Counted from the stretch's first letter, positions 1 to 9,140 are shown. The stretch is 64,000 nucleotides of DNA from Nitratireductor soli (GCF_001050155.1 NZ_LFVY01000003.1:248001-312000); one strand, 5' to 3'. Translations and numbers: made by a program. The notes: a model not told the origin generated them from the sequence alone.

Positions 1-747
1 GTCCGGGTGGATCGTCATCGGGAAAACCGCATAGTCCATTTCGCGATAGACCCAGTCGAACTGGTCACGCCACATTTGCTCGATGTCCCGCGGATTGACG
101 AAGCCATGGCTGTTCGGCGACTTCTTGATGAACATCATGGGCGGCAGGTCATCGAGATACCAGTTGGCCGGGATCTCGATCAGATCCGTTTCCTCGCCCC
201 GCTCAAGCGGTTTCATCCAGTCGGATGGCCTGGCCGAATAGTCGATCTTCGTCCACTTGTCGCCGACACGCACATAATAGGGCGTGAAGTCATTGTGCAT
301 CAGAGAATGATCGTACTTGATGCCCTTCTTCAGAAGCAGCTCGTTGGTGACGTTGGAGAACTCCCACCAGGGCGCCACGTAGCCTGTAGGCCTGCGGCCC
401 GAAAGCCGGGTAATCAGGTCGATCGAGGTGTCGAGCACTTCCTCTTCCTGTTCCGGCGTCATGGCGATGGGATTTTCATGGCTGTAGCCGTGAATGCCGA
501 TCTCATGTCCCGCATCCGCCACCGCTTTCATCTGGTCGGGAAAGGTCTCGATAGAATGGCCGGGAATGAACCAGGTCGTGCGAATGTCGAGCCGGTCAAA
601 CAACTTCAGCAGACGGGGCGAGCCGACCTCGCCGGAGAACATGCCACGAGAGATATCGTCGGGGGAATCCTCGCCGCCATACGAGCCGAGCCAGCCCGCG
701 ACGGCGTCGACGTCAATGCCGAAGCCGACCAGAATTTCTTTTGCCAT
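1..747 (-). CDS. Polysaccharide deacetylase / PuuE-like amide hydrolase (3' end outside window)
   Basis: A NodB-homology protein of the PuuE/HP0310-like branch, whose members are metal-dependent hydrolases of N-acyl or cyclic amide bonds. The ATG at 747 gives 249 readable codons; the C-terminus lies beyond base 1. An acidic GIDVDA stretch (residues 10-15) sits where the catalytic Asp motif is expected. HGYSHE supplies metal-ligand histidines H86 and H90, and YVAPWWEF matches the arginine/tryptophan-side motif region. It is the last gene of the Pot-type importer operon, 51 bp after the ATPase, so its substrate is probably what the importer brings in. The fold assignment is firm; the substrate is unknown. 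Confidence 0.85.
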   Translation of the reverse strand, partial: MAKEILVGFGIDVDAVAGWLGSYGGEDSPDDISRGMFSGEVGSPRLLKLFDRLDIRTTWFIPGHSIETFPDQMKAVADAGHEIGIHGYSHENPIAMTPEQEEEVLDTSIDLITRLSGRRPTGYVAPWWEFSNVTNELLLKKGIKYDHSLMHNDFTPYYVRVGDKWTKIDYSARPSDWMKPLERGEETDLIEIPANWYLDDLPPMMFIKKSPNSHGFVNPRDIEQMWRDQFDWVYREMDYAVFPMTIHPD

Positions 748-798
748 ATTCACAAACTCCCTTGTTGAGATCCGTTCAGAGCCTTGCGGCCCGGTTGG

Positions 799-1887
799 TC
801 ACCCCTGCCCGACCAGCGTCACGCGGTCGGAAGGACAGTCGACGACAACCGCATCGCCGATGGCGAGTTGCATGAGCACCTCATTATCGGTGCTGGTCTG
901 GACGTCGACGCTCTGCCTTCCGTCGAGATCCACCTTGAAGTGCCCGACGCTTCCGACGGCGTGCTTCATCGATACCGTGCCGTGCAATCGGTTTTCGCCG
1001 ATGCCGGCAGCAGCGCTCGCTGGCTGGATGCGCATGGCCTCCGCCGGGATCGCGGCCAGCACCACTGCGTCGGAAGCCATGGAGGCGGCATAGCGCCCGC
1101 GAATACGGCCGAATGCCGTGTCGACCGACGCCATCTCGCCTTCGACCGTCGGATTCACTCCCTCGATGATGGCGTTGGAGCCGATGAAGCGGGCCACGAA
1201 CTCGGTCGCCGGCGCGGCGTAGACTTCGTGCGGCGTGCCGATCTGTTCAACACGTCCACGGTTCATGACCACGATGCGGTCCGACAGGCCGAGCGCCTCG
1301 GACTGGGCGTGTGTGACGAAAACGAAGGTGATGCCGAGTTCGCGCTGCAAGAGCTTCAGCTCGTTCTGGATAACGCGCCGCAAATTGGCGTCGAGTGCGC
1401 CGAGCGGTTCGTCGAGCAGGAGAATGTCGGGTTCAACCACGAGACCCCGGGCAAGCGCGATGCGCTGACGCTGGCCGCCCGAAAGCCTGTCGGCCTTGCG
1501 ATCGGCGAATTCGCTCAAGCCGAACATGTCCATGATGCGGTCGACCTTGGCCTTCTTGTCGGCCGCGGAAAGCCCTTTCACGTCGAGCCCAAAACCGATG
1601 TTCTGGCGCACCGTCATATGCGGGAAGAGCGCGTAGTTCTGGAAAATCATCGAGGTCGGACGCTTTTCGGGCGGCGTTGTCGAGACGTTCTTGCCCTTGA
1701 TGAGAATGTCGCCGTTCGAGATGGCCTCGAAGCCGGCGATCATGCGCAGCGTCGTGGACTTGCCGCAGCCCGAGGGCCCGAGGAAGGCGACGAACTCGCC
1801 CGGCTCCACGACCAGGTCGAAATCGGATACGGCGACCGTCCCGTCCGGGTAGGTCTTGCCGACGCCTGTGAGTTGAAGATCGTACAT
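799..1887 (-). CDS. ABC transporter ATPase, PotA/UgpC type
   Basis: Energises import with the two permeases at 4769-6549. The 362-residue protein has Walker A GPSGCGKST (residues 37-45), Q-loop FQNYALFPH (82-90), signature LSGGQ (135-139), Walker B ILLLDEP (155-161) and a C-terminal TOBE-like domain from about residue 280, the length typical of PotA/MalK proteins. The ATG at 1887 is preferred over upstream in-frame starts because homology begins at MYDLQL and a purine-rich site precedes it. This is the second ATPase of the operon (the other is at 6549-7628), which may allow a heterodimer. The substrate is not readable from the sequence. Confidence 0.93.
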   Translation of the reverse strand: MYDLQLTGVGKTYPDGTVAVSDFDLVVEPGEFVAFLGPSGCGKSTTLRMIAGFEAISNGDILIKGKNVSTTPPEKRPTSMIFQNYALFPHMTVRQNIGFGLDVKGLSAADKKAKVDRIMDMFGLSEFADRKADRLSGGQRQRIALARGLVVEPDILLLDEPLGALDANLRRVIQNELKLLQRELGITFVFVTHAQSEALGLSDRIVVMNRGRVEQIGTPHEVYAAPATEFVARFIGSNAIIEGVNPTVEGEMASVDTAFGRIRGRYAASMASDAVVLAAIPAEAMRIQPASAAAGIGENRLHGTVSMKHAVGSVGHFKVDLDGRQSVDVQTSTDNEVLMQLAIGDAVVVDCPSDRVTLVGQG

Positions 1888-1967
1888 GGCTCGTCCGATG
1901 TCCCTGCCGGTGTGTTCGAGAGCCGCACCGGGATCGCGTGAGCGGCCCCGATGCGGCGTTGATTGCG

Positions 1968-3197
1968 TCAAGCGTTGAGGAACTCGTCCCAGCGCTGGAT
2001 GAGGTGGTCGTACTCATCCGGCCACTGATGCCAGTAGGCGACGTTGGCCGAGCGCTCCTCGAGCGAGCCGCCATCGCGCAGATCACCTTCGTTGATGCCG
2101 CGCTCGGGCGCGCCGACCCAGGGCTTGCCCTCGTACCAGAAGGCGTATTTGTCCGGGTCCATCACATCCTTGATGTTGGTGCTGGGCGAATAGTAGCCCT
2201 GCTCCGTGACGGCGATCGCCGGCGGGCCGGAGAGCCAGAAATTGGCGTAGGCGATGACCGCCTCGCGGTTGGGCGTGCCCGCAATCATCGAGGGACCGAT
2301 GGTCCAGCCACGCGTGCCTTCCTTCGGCGTTGCGTATTTCGCCGGGCGACCCTGCGCCTTGACGGCCATGACCGCCGGCTGCCAGGCGTCGGAGACCACC
2401 ATTTCGCCTGATGCCATAAGATTGACGAGCTCGCCGAAATCGCCCCACAGGGCGCGGAACTGGCCATCCTTCTTCTTGGAGATCAGGAAGGATGTGGCCT
2501 CGTCGATCTCCTCGACCGTCGGGTTGCCTGGATTCTTCGCATCGAGGTGGCCGAGCGTGTTCATGGCGATGATCGCCTGGCCGATGGCGATCAGCGGATC
2601 GACATTCAAGCCGGAGCGGCCACGCCACTTCTCGTCGAAGAGCGCGGTCCAGCTGTTGGCTTCCTCATCGCTCACCACATCGGGATTGTAGCCGATGGAG
2701 TCGTAGTTGTAGACCGCCGGCACCATGTAGAGCTTGGTCTGCGCGTCATCGGCCCAGATCTGGCCGACAATCTGCGCGCTGCGCTCCCACTTGTCGCTCT
2801 CCTTGGTGAAGGTCTCGCGGATCGAGCTCCAGTTGGGAATGTCTGCAGTGGCAATCGGGTCGACATTGTTGGTGGCGATAACCGCCGGCAAGCGTTCGGC
2901 GATCACTTCCCAGCAGTCATAATCGCCGGCACCGGAGAGGATGCGCGTCTGGCTGTCGGGATAAGTGGAAGCCGTACCGGACACGGAGGCGATACCGCTT
3001 TGCGTCTTGAACATGTCAAGGATGCGATCCTGCACGGTGACCGATAGACCAATTGTGCGCAATTGCTGGTCCGCGATCGACTGTGCGAAAGCGGCCTGCG
3101 AGCGCAGGAGCGGAGACAATCCGCCCATCGCCAGCGCGGCGGCGCCTGCGCCTCCCTTCAGCATGGTGCGTCTGTTCAGCATCGGGTGTCTTTTCAT
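1968..3197 (-). CDS. Extracellular solute-binding protein, PotD/spermidine-putrescine type, Tat-exported
   Basis: Periplasmic receptor of the importer, 409 residues. The N-terminus carries a twin-arginine signal (NRRTMLKGG followed by an Ala/Leu-rich stretch and an AFAQ cleavage site), so it is probably exported folded through Tat. The ATG at 3197 is chosen because GGGAAC precedes it by 6-9 bases; the longer in-frame start at 3260 lies inside the gap after the dehydrogenase gene. It sits between a short-chain dehydrogenase gene and the ATPase gene in the same direction. Polyamine is the family default only; the flanking hydrolase and dehydrogenases suggest a different nitrogenous or hydroxylated ligand. 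Confidence 0.88.
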   Translation of the reverse strand: MKRHPMLNRRTMLKGGAGAAALAMGGLSPLLRSQAAFAQSIADQQLRTIGLSVTVQDRILDMFKTQSGIASVSGTASTYPDSQTRILSGAGDYDCWEVIAERLPAVIATNNVDPIATADIPNWSSIRETFTKESDKWERSAQIVGQIWADDAQTKLYMVPAVYNYDSIGYNPDVVSDEEANSWTALFDEKWRGRSGLNVDPLIAIGQAIIAMNTLGHLDAKNPGNPTVEEIDEATSFLISKKKDGQFRALWGDFGELVNLMASGEMVVSDAWQPAVMAVKAQGRPAKYATPKEGTRGWTIGPSMIAGTPNREAVIAYANFWLSGPPAIAVTEQGYYSPSTNIKDVMDPDKYAFWYEGKPWVGAPERGINEGDLRDGGSLEERSANVAYWHQWPDEYDHLIQRWDEFLNA

Positions 3198-3231
3198 CTT
3201 TTTGTTCCCATTTGTTGTTTGCCCAGTTTTC

Positions 3232-4005
3232 TCAGTAGCGACCCACGAGCAGGCCCCCATCCACCGTCAGCACTTGCCCCGTCAGGTAGCGTGCCGCAGG
3301 CGAAGCCAGGAAATGGATGACGTCGGCGATGTCCTCCGGCTCGCCAAGCCGGCCCAAGGGGATGAAGGCGGACGCCTTTTCGGCGCCTTCCGGCCCAAGG
3401 GAATGCTTTTCGGAAAGGAGCTGCGCCGTGCGGATGTAGCCGGGCGCGACGCCATTGACGCGAATGCCATCAGCGGCGAGTTCGACCGCCAGCCCGCGCA
3501 CCAGCCCGACGACGCCGGATTTGGCGGCGGAATAATGCACATGCTCGTCCCAGCCATAGGCAACGCCCATGATGGAGGAGAGGCACACGATCGACCCTGT
3601 GCCGGCAGCGCGCATGGCCGGCACGGCCGGGCGGATGACGCGCAGCATGCCCTTCAGGTCGATATCGAAAGTCTGGTCCCACTTCTCGTCTGAAAGCGCG
3701 TCGAGCGGCACGCGGTGGGCGATGCCGGCATTGGCGACGATCACATCGATATGGCCATGCTCTTCGTTGAGGCGGGCGACCAATGCATCGGCAGCCTCCG
3801 TCGAGCGCACGTCGAGCAGCGCGAACTCCGCCGACCGGCCATCTCCAACAAGCTTCTCCGCAAGCGCCTTTCCCTCAGCCTCCAGAACGTCTGTGACCAC
3901 CACGTGGTCGCCGACGCGGGCAAAAGCTTCACAGGCTGCGCGGCCAATGCCGATGCCGCCGCCGGTGACGAGAACGATGCGTTTTCTGGGCTTCGTTGCG
4001 GTCAT
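3232..4005 (-). CDS. Short-chain dehydrogenase/reductase (SDR), first copy
   Basis: A classical SDR of 257 residues, an NAD(P)-dependent oxidoreductase acting on a hydroxyl or keto group. It shows the cofactor motif TGGGIGIG near residue 15, the NNAG-equivalent VANAGIAH, the catalytic Ser region CLSSIMG, and the YSAAK Tyr/Lys pair. The ATG at 4005 has GGAGAA 11 bases upstream; the track-length TTG start at 4029 overlaps the preceding gene and is less likely. The two neighbouring SDR genes are not copies of each other, so they may catalyse successive steps on the imported compound. The exact substrate is unknown. Confidence 0.9.
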   Translation of the reverse strand: MTATKPRKRIVLVTGGGIGIGRAACEAFARVGDHVVVTDVLEAEGKALAEKLVGDGRSAEFALLDVRSTEAADALVARLNEEHGHIDVIVANAGIAHRVPLDALSDEKWDQTFDIDLKGMLRVIRPAVPAMRAAGTGSIVCLSSIMGVAYGWDEHVHYSAAKSGVVGLVRGLAVELAADGIRVNGVAPGYIRTAQLLSEKHSLGPEGAEKASAFIPLGRLGEPEDIADVIHFLASPAARYLTGQVLTVDGGLLVGRY

Positions 4006-4025
4006 GACCGATTGTTCTCCAATTC

Positions 4026-4772
4026 TCAAAGCATCACGTCGCCGGAATTCGGCCCAAGCGTCTGACCGACAAACAGGGCCCCGTCCGCGGACGCGAGAAA
4101 GACCACCGCACCGGCCACCTCGCCCGGCTCGCCGAAACGGCCGAGCGGCAGCTCGGCGGCCTTGGCCTTCTTCCAGTCCTCGGAAAGCGCCTCGACCAGC
4201 GGCGTGTTGATCGGCCCCGGCGCGATGGCGTTGACGCGCACGCCCCGCGCGCTCACTTCGCGGGCGAGCGATTTGGTCATCGCAATGATCGCGCCCTTGG
4301 CGCCGGCATAATGGACGAGCTCCGCCCCGCCGACCTGCCCGAGCTGCGAGGCGATGTTGACAATGGCGCCCTCGCCACGCGCAAGCATGGAAGGCAGGAC
4401 CGCGCGCATCATCAGGAACGTTCCGCGTACATGGACGGCAAACATGCGTTCGAACTCCGCAAGCGAAATGTCCATGAAAGCCGCCTGGTGGCCGTGGCCC
4501 GCATTGTTGACGAGGAGATTCACCGGCCCGAAATGGGCCGTCACCGCACCGATCATTTCCCGGACCGCGTCTTCGTTTGAGACATCGGCGGCAAAGGGCG
4601 CGGCCTCACCGCCGGCGTCGGCGATCGCTTCGGCGGTGCGTGCGCTTGCCGCCGCCGACAGGTCGTTGACGGCGACGCGGTAGCCCTCCCGCGCGAGGCG
4701 CTCGGCGATGGCGGCTCCGATGCCGGAGCCTGCGCCTGTGACCAGAGCGACCTTTTTGGAGGTTGCGCTCAT
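4026..4772 (-). CDS. Short-chain dehydrogenase/reductase (SDR), second copy
   Basis: Classical SDR of 248 residues with TGAGSGIG at the N-terminus, LVNNAGHG, the catalytic serine in IVNIASQLG and the YAGAK Tyr/Lys pair. Its start overlaps the stop of the upstream permease gene by four bases (ATGA), so translation of the two is probably coupled. This ties the enzyme directly to the importer. The C-terminus ends in a short GQTLGPNSG stretch, where most SDRs have GQxxxVDGG. The substrate is not known; a polyol or hydroxy acid is possible. Confidence 0.9.
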   Translation of the reverse strand: MSATSKKVALVTGAGSGIGAAIAERLAREGYRVAVNDLSAAASARTAEAIADAGGEAAPFAADVSNEDAVREMIGAVTAHFGPVNLLVNNAGHGHQAAFMDISLAEFERMFAVHVRGTFLMMRAVLPSMLARGEGAIVNIASQLGQVGGAELVHYAGAKGAIIAMTKSLAREVSARGVRVNAIAPGPINTPLVEALSEDWKKAKAAELPLGRFGEPGEVAGAVVFLASADGALFVGQTLGPNSGDVML

Positions 4773-5614
4773 ACGGCTTCCTCCTGGCCCTTGAACGACC
4801 GGCCGGCGCGCACCGCGCGCAGCATCAGCAGCGCGTAGACAAGGAGCAGCGTGAAGGAGAACAGCGTGGTGAGCACGCCGAAGGCAAAGATGTTCGGATA
4901 GATCTCGACCGAGAAGGTGCCATAGATCGTCAGCGGCAAGGTGAGCTCGCGGCCCGACGTAAAGAGCGTGCGCGAGAACTCATCATAAGACAGCGTGAAC
5001 GAGAACAGCATCGCCGACAGCACGCCGGGAAAGATCATCGGGAAGGTCACACGCCGGAAGGTCTGCACAGGAGAGACGCCAAGCGACAGCGACGCCTCCT
5101 CCACACTCCGATCGAAGCGGTTGAAGATCGCCAGCATGACGAGAAAGGCGAAGGGAAAGGTGTAGACCACGTGCAGCACGAACGCCGTGCCCCACCAGCT
5201 GCGATCGATGCCCAGCATGTTGCTGAGAAGCGCCATGCCAAGGCCGACGAGGACGCCCGGCACGATCATGCCCAGGATGACAAGATAGAACACGGCGCCC
5301 GACGCCTTGAAGCGCGTGCGGAAGCCTTGCGCCGTGATCACGCCAAGCGTTGTGGAGACAACGGTGGTCATCATCGCCAGGGTCAGCGAGCGCAGCAAAC
5401 TGTCGCCGATGGGCAACCGCGAGATGCGGCTGGGCGGCGTCATGCCAAGAAGATGCTGATACCAGTAGGTCGACCATTCGATGATCGGAAACTGCGGACC
5501 GCCGCCGGCCCCCTGGAAAGACAGGATCGCCAGGATGATCATCGGCCCGTAGAGGAAGAGGATGAAAGCGGCGCAATAGACGCCGAGGATCGGCTTCAGC
5601 ACACGTGCTTCCAT
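4769..5614 (-). CDS. ABC transporter permease, PotC type
   Basis: Inner-membrane permease of 281 residues with six hydrophobic segments and an EAA-like cytoplasmic loop (EASLSLGVSPVQTF) that docks on the ATPase. The ATG at 5614 has an AGGAAGGAG ribosome site 8 bases upstream, which decides the start; the longer in-frame reading to 5716 runs into the previous permease. It lies two bases after the partner permease stop and overlaps the next SDR gene by four bases. PotC is a family resemblance; the ligand is not determined. Confidence 0.92.
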   Translation of the reverse strand: MEARVLKPILGVYCAAFILFLYGPMIILAILSFQGAGGGPQFPIIEWSTYWYQHLLGMTPPSRISRLPIGDSLLRSLTLAMMTTVVSTTLGVITAQGFRTRFKASGAVFYLVILGMIVPGVLVGLGMALLSNMLGIDRSWWGTAFVLHVVYTFPFAFLVMLAIFNRFDRSVEEASLSLGVSPVQTFRRVTFPMIFPGVLSAMLFSFTLSYDEFSRTLFTSGRELTLPLTIYGTFSVEIYPNIFAFGVLTTLFSFTLLLVYALLMLRAVRAGRSFKGQEEAV

Positions 5615-5616
5615 GG

Positions 5617-6549
5617 CTACGTCTCCTTCCTGAGGTTGACGACGCGCAGCAGGACGGTGATGACCGCGGCTATGATGATAGTGAGGATGACGCCGGCTAC
5701 CGATGCAAAGGCCCATTTGAGCGAGCCCACCTGCGATACGATGATGTTGCCCAGCAGGTTGACCTTGCGGCCCGACAGCGAGGCCGCGGTGGCGAACTCG
5801 CCGAGCACCATGACCGAGACGAAGATCGCTCCGACGATCACGCCCGGCAGCGACAGGGGCAGGATGATCTTGAAGAAGATGCGTCCGAAGCCCGCGCCGA
5901 GATCACGCGCGGCCTCGATCACGCTCGGATCGATGCGGCTGAGCATGAAGGTGATCGGCCCGACCATGAAGACGCAATAGATCTGTGTCATGCCAATGAG
6001 CACCGCGAGCTCCGAAAAGAGCAGCGTCGTCAGCGGCGTATCGACGATTCCCAGCTTCATCAGGATCATGTTGATCGCGCCTTCGGTGCCCAGCATCGGG
6101 CGCCAGGCGATGACGCGAATCAGGAACGAGGTCCAGAAGGGTATGATGCAGATGACGAGAAGGGCCGTCTGCAGCGTCTGGTTGCGCACCATCAGGCCAA
6201 TGAACAGCGCCACCGGATAGCCAATGACCAAGGTTGCCGCGAGAACGATTGCCCAGATCCGAACCGTGGTCCAGGCCGATGCCAGATAGGTGGAACTCGT
6301 CAGGAAGCGCACCCAGCTGTCGGTGGTCAAGGTCGGTTCGACGGTGAAGGTGGTCTGGGTCCAGAACGACACGTAGATGACCATCACCATGGGCAGGACC
6401 ATGAACAGGGCCATCCACACCACGCCGGGACTGATCAGCATCAGCGCGTTGCGACGCTCCTGCCGCGCCCGATGCTCGGCCGGCGACACGCCGTTTTGAC
6501 CACCTTGCGCCTGTGCCGCGCTTTGCATTTGCTCACCGGCAAATTCCAT
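5617..6549 (-). CDS. ABC transporter permease, PotB type
   Basis: Partner inner-membrane permease, 310 residues. A hydrophilic Gln/Arg-rich N-terminal tail of about 35 residues precedes the first membrane segment. A large periplasmic loop separates segments one and two, as in PotB, and the EAA loop reads EAARDLGAGFGRIF. Its ATG shares one base with the stop region of the ATPase gene at 6549, indicating tight coupling. It forms the heterodimeric pore with the product of 4769-5614. Confidence 0.92.
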   Translation of the reverse strand: MEFAGEQMQSAAQAQGGQNGVSPAEHRARQERRNALMLISPGVVWMALFMVLPMVMVIYVSFWTQTTFTVEPTLTTDSWVRFLTSSTYLASAWTTVRIWAIVLAATLVIGYPVALFIGLMVRNQTLQTALLVICIIPFWTSFLIRVIAWRPMLGTEGAINMILMKLGIVDTPLTTLLFSELAVLIGMTQIYCVFMVGPITFMLSRIDPSVIEAARDLGAGFGRIFFKIILPLSLPGVIVGAIFVSVMVLGEFATAASLSGRKVNLLGNIIVSQVGSLKWAFASVAGVILTIIIAAVITVLLRVVNLRKET

Positions 6550-7628
6550 TATGCGGCCCTCTTGATGAACGGAATGATGTCTTGCGGATTGAAAGCGAGG
6601 TTGTAGAGCGCGCCTTCTTCAAAACTCTCCGGCGGCGGACCACTCAAATGGGCGACCACCTGAAGCAGCGTTCCATCCTCCGCGCGGAAGAACGAAAGCA
6701 CCGAGGAACCGTTGAACTCGCTGGCGATGAACCGCGCCGAAATCGACGCTTCCGGCGCTTCGCCGGCATCAGCCGACCCGACGAAAATCCGGTCGAAGCG
6801 CAGCGCCACCTCGATGGGCGTTCCATCCTGCACAGCCGGATGGCCGGGCATGACAAAACGCGCGCAATCGGAAAGGAAGCGCCCGCCATCGGCCTTGCCG
6901 GACAGGATGTTGTAGGCATTCAGATGTCGCGCCACATCCGCGCTGTGTGGCGCGGAGAAGAGGGAGGATGCGGGCGCGATCTGGGCAATGGAGCCAGCCG
7001 AGAGAACAGCCACCGTATCGCCCATCAGAAGCGCTTCGGTCTCGCTGCCAGTCACGTGGAGGAAGGTCACCTTCAAACGCTCGCGGATGGAGCGCAGCTC
7101 ATCGCACATGCGTTCGCGCAGATTGGCATCAAGCGCGCCCAGTGGCTCGTCGAGGAGCACCACACGCGGCTCCGTCACCAGGGTGCGAGCGAGCGCTACG
7201 CGTTGACGCTGACCGCCCGAGATCGCGGTCACCTTGCGCGTTTCCAGGCCCTCCAGCCCGACGAGGCGGATGACGTCGGCAACACGCTGCCTCATCTCTG
7301 CGGTGTCGGTAAGCGGGTTTTCTTCGCGATACCGCAGGCCGAAGGCGATGTTGTCCCCGACACTCAGATGCGGGAAGAGCGCAAAGTTCTGGAACACGAA
7401 GCCGATGCCACGCCGATGCGGTGCGATACCATCCAGCCGCCTGCCATCATAGGTGACGACACCGCTGTCGGGCTCCTCGAACCCGGCAATGACCCTCAAA
7501 AGCGTGGTCTTGCCGCTGCCGCTCGCTCCCAGCAGGGAGACATAGGTGTCGTCAGGAACCGTGACGCTCAGACGATCAAGGGCCGTGACGTCCCCGTAGC
7601 GCTTGGTGACCGAACTCAGCAAAAGCAA
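6549..7628 (-). CDS. ABC transporter ATPase, PotA type, first gene of the operon
   Basis: A 359-residue ATPase with Walker A GASGSGKTT, Q-loop FQNFALFPH, signature SGGQ, Walker B VVLLDEP and a TOBE-like C-terminal domain. The start appears to be TTG at 7628: a very strong GGGGAGGAGG site ends four bases upstream and there is no ATG in a suitable place. A second TTG at 7622 cannot be excluded. It differs clearly from the other ATPase of this operon (799-1887) and may have a separate partner or form a mixed dimer. Expression is probably controlled from the 7629-8093 region. Confidence 0.9.
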   Translation of the reverse strand: MLLLSSVTKRYGDVTALDRLSVTVPDDTYVSLLGASGSGKTTLLRVIAGFEEPDSGVVTYDGRRLDGIAPHRRGIGFVFQNFALFPHLSVGDNIAFGLRYREENPLTDTAEMRQRVADVIRLVGLEGLETRKVTAISGGQRQRVALARTLVTEPRVVLLDEPLGALDANLRERMCDELRSIRERLKVTFLHVTGSETEALLMGDTVAVLSAGSIAQIAPASSLFSAPHSADVARHLNAYNILSGKADGGRFLSDCARFVMPGHPAVQDGTPIEVALRFDRIFVGSADAGEAPEASISARFIASEFNGSSVLSFFRAEDGTLLQVVAHLSGPPPESFEEGALYNLAFNPQDIIPFIKRAA

Positions 7629-7644
7629 ACTTTCCTCCTCCCCT

Positions 7645-7680
7645 TTGATGTGGCATCATCAAAAAATGATTATGTATACA
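7645..7680. promoter_or_regulatory. Candidate operators: TTGATG/CATCAA inverted repeat and TGTATACA palindrome
   Basis: TTGATG (7645-7650) and CATCAA (7657-7662) form a perfect 6-bp inverted repeat with a 6-base spacer. Just upstream of it lies TGTATACA (7673-7680), a perfect palindrome. GntR-family regulators of the FadR/FCD branch are known to bind sites centred on GTATAC-like or TNGTNNNACNA cores. The position, 17-50 bases upstream of the importer start codon, fits repression. The sites are seen directly; binding is inference. Confidence 0.45.
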
Positions 7681-7840
7681 AACACATTTATTTCGGACTG
7701 CGCAAGCAGGCGTGTAGATTTTCTTCCCGAGCAGCGGAGCCATGCGGACGCATATCCATGTTTTCTGCGGATTTTCGCCCATGCACGATCGCTTCGCCTC
7801 GCGACATACGGGCGTTCAGCGCGCCTTTTCGGCGATTGTT

Positions 7841-7872
7841 TTTCGTTCCCAGTAGCCAGAGTAGGAACGAAA
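7841..7872. repeat. 9-bp perfect inverted repeat in the divergent region
   Basis: TTTCGTTCC (7841-7849) and GGAACGAAA (7864-7872) are perfect reverse complements separated by 14 bases. The repeat lies about 220 bases upstream of the GntR start. There is no T-run on either side, so it is not a good terminator. It could be a second operator or a fragment of an older element. Confidence 0.4.
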
Positions 7873-8093
7873 GCGCATCCCTGTCTTTGTGCGGGAGTGC
7901 CCGAATTCTTGTCAGGCAGCGCACAATCCGAGGGCGCGACACCCCAATCAGATGGCTGGTTTCCAACCATCCAACCGCGGCAACGCGCAGATCGCTGCGC
8001 AAAAAATGATCTTTGTATTCTTTTTTCACCCGCAGCGTGTATTTTTGCGATTGAAGCTTGCGGCAAGAATCTCCAAAACCGGAGCAGAGCCAA

Positions 8094-9107
8094 ATGACCC
8101 GGACCGAGATGACTTCCGCCACGCCCTCCACGCGCACGCCACTTTATCTTTCGGCGGCTGAAACGATCCGCGCCAACATAAGGAATGGCGTTCTGGGTCG
8201 TGGACTCGTGCTGCTGGAAGGGCCGATTGCCGAGCATCTGAAAGTCTCGCGCAGCTCCGTGAAACGTGCGCTCGCATTGCTTGAGGAAGAAGGCACCATC
8301 ACCCGGTTCGATGGCCGGGGGTATCTTGTCGGCCCGCCTCGCGTGGACATCCCCCCGGTGCGCCAGGACATCAAGACACTCGATCTTTTGGTCGAAGAAG
8401 CTCATGACGAATCCCTCAACAGACCCAACTGGAAACGCATTCATGACCAGGTGGAGAGCGATGTTTTCTCCTGTCTGGTGTTCGGGCAGTATCGGATCGT
8501 GGAAAGCGATCTGGCAGCGTATTTCGATGTCAGCCGCACAGTGATCCGCGACGTTCTGGGGCGGCTGCAGGAGCGCGGCCTGGTAACGAAAAGCTCCACG
8601 TCGCGCTGGCTGGTCGGCCCGTTGACGGCACGATCCATCAAGGACAAGTTCGAGCTGCGCATCATCCTGGAGGTGGCGGCCCTGCGTTCGGCAGCCCCCT
8701 TCATCGACAAGGTCGCGCTGGAGCGCCTGTGCCGGGAGATGGAAGAAACCGAACGCCAGGCCGGCCCGATAGAGGCCGAGCGGTGGTTCAGGCTCGTCAA
8801 TGCGTTCATCGATCTGGCCATCCTTTCCAATCCCAATCGCGACTTGCGTTCCCTCATCTCCAACAACCGGAAGACCCTGCAGGCCTCGCAGAATGCACTC
8901 TTCAGTCTCGGCCTTTCGGGCGACGCGCTGTCGATCCGCGAAATCCGGATGATCGGCGAACTGCTCATCGTCGGCGCCACGCAGAGCGCGGCCGAACTTT
9001 TGGAGAATCATCTCTCCAAGTCGCGCGACCGGACGATCGCGCAACTCAAGATCGTCGCCGTCCTTCCCCAACCGGGGCATCTCGCGCCGTATTTCATTCC
9101 CGTTTGA
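8094..9107 (+). CDS. GntR-family regulator with two winged helices and an FCD domain
   Basis: A DNA-binding regulator of 337 residues, probably the local repressor of the divergent Pot-type operon. Two winged-helix modules can be read in succession: one over roughly residues 17-85 (HLKVSRSSVKRAL recognition helix) and another over about 115-185 (YFDVSRTVIRDVL). Each ends in a GYLVGP or RWLVGP wing. An all-helical FCD effector domain follows to the C-terminus. The ATG at 8094 is preceded by GGAG with nine bases spacing. Ordinary FadR/FCD proteins have one winged helix and about 230-250 residues, so the doubled DNA-binding part is unusual. Confidence 0.85.
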   Translation: MTRTEMTSATPSTRTPLYLSAAETIRANIRNGVLGRGLVLLEGPIAEHLKVSRSSVKRALALLEEEGTITRFDGRGYLVGPPRVDIPPVRQDIKTLDLLVEEAHDESLNRPNWKRIHDQVESDVFSCLVFGQYRIVESDLAAYFDVSRTVIRDVLGRLQERGLVTKSSTSRWLVGPLTARSIKDKFELRIILEVAALRSAAPFIDKVALERLCREMEETERQAGPIEAERWFRLVNAFIDLAILSNPNRDLRSLISNNRKTLQASQNALFSLGLSGDALSIREIRMIGELLIVGATQSAAELLENHLSKSRDRTIAQLKIVAVLPQPGHLAPYFIPV

Positions 9108-9140
9108 GAGCGCGGTTCGCGACCCGCGCCGTCGTCCTGT

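Larger units (their letters stand above)
7629..8093. promoter_or_regulatory. Divergent intergenic region between Pot-type operon and GntR/FCD gene
   Basis: This 465-base gap holds no convincing gene. It contains an AT-rich stretch (about 7655-7695) close to the importer start, two inverted repeats described separately, and no obvious intrinsic terminator. Both flanking genes are transcribed outward, so promoters for both must lie here. Open frames crossing it on either strand lack ribosome sites and protein-like composition. Confidence 0.6.

Noticed and set aside
7659-9080. A 473-codon minus-strand frame across the GntR gene
   Set aside because: It is the antisense shadow of the GntR/FCD gene and passes through the promoter region; no ribosome site.
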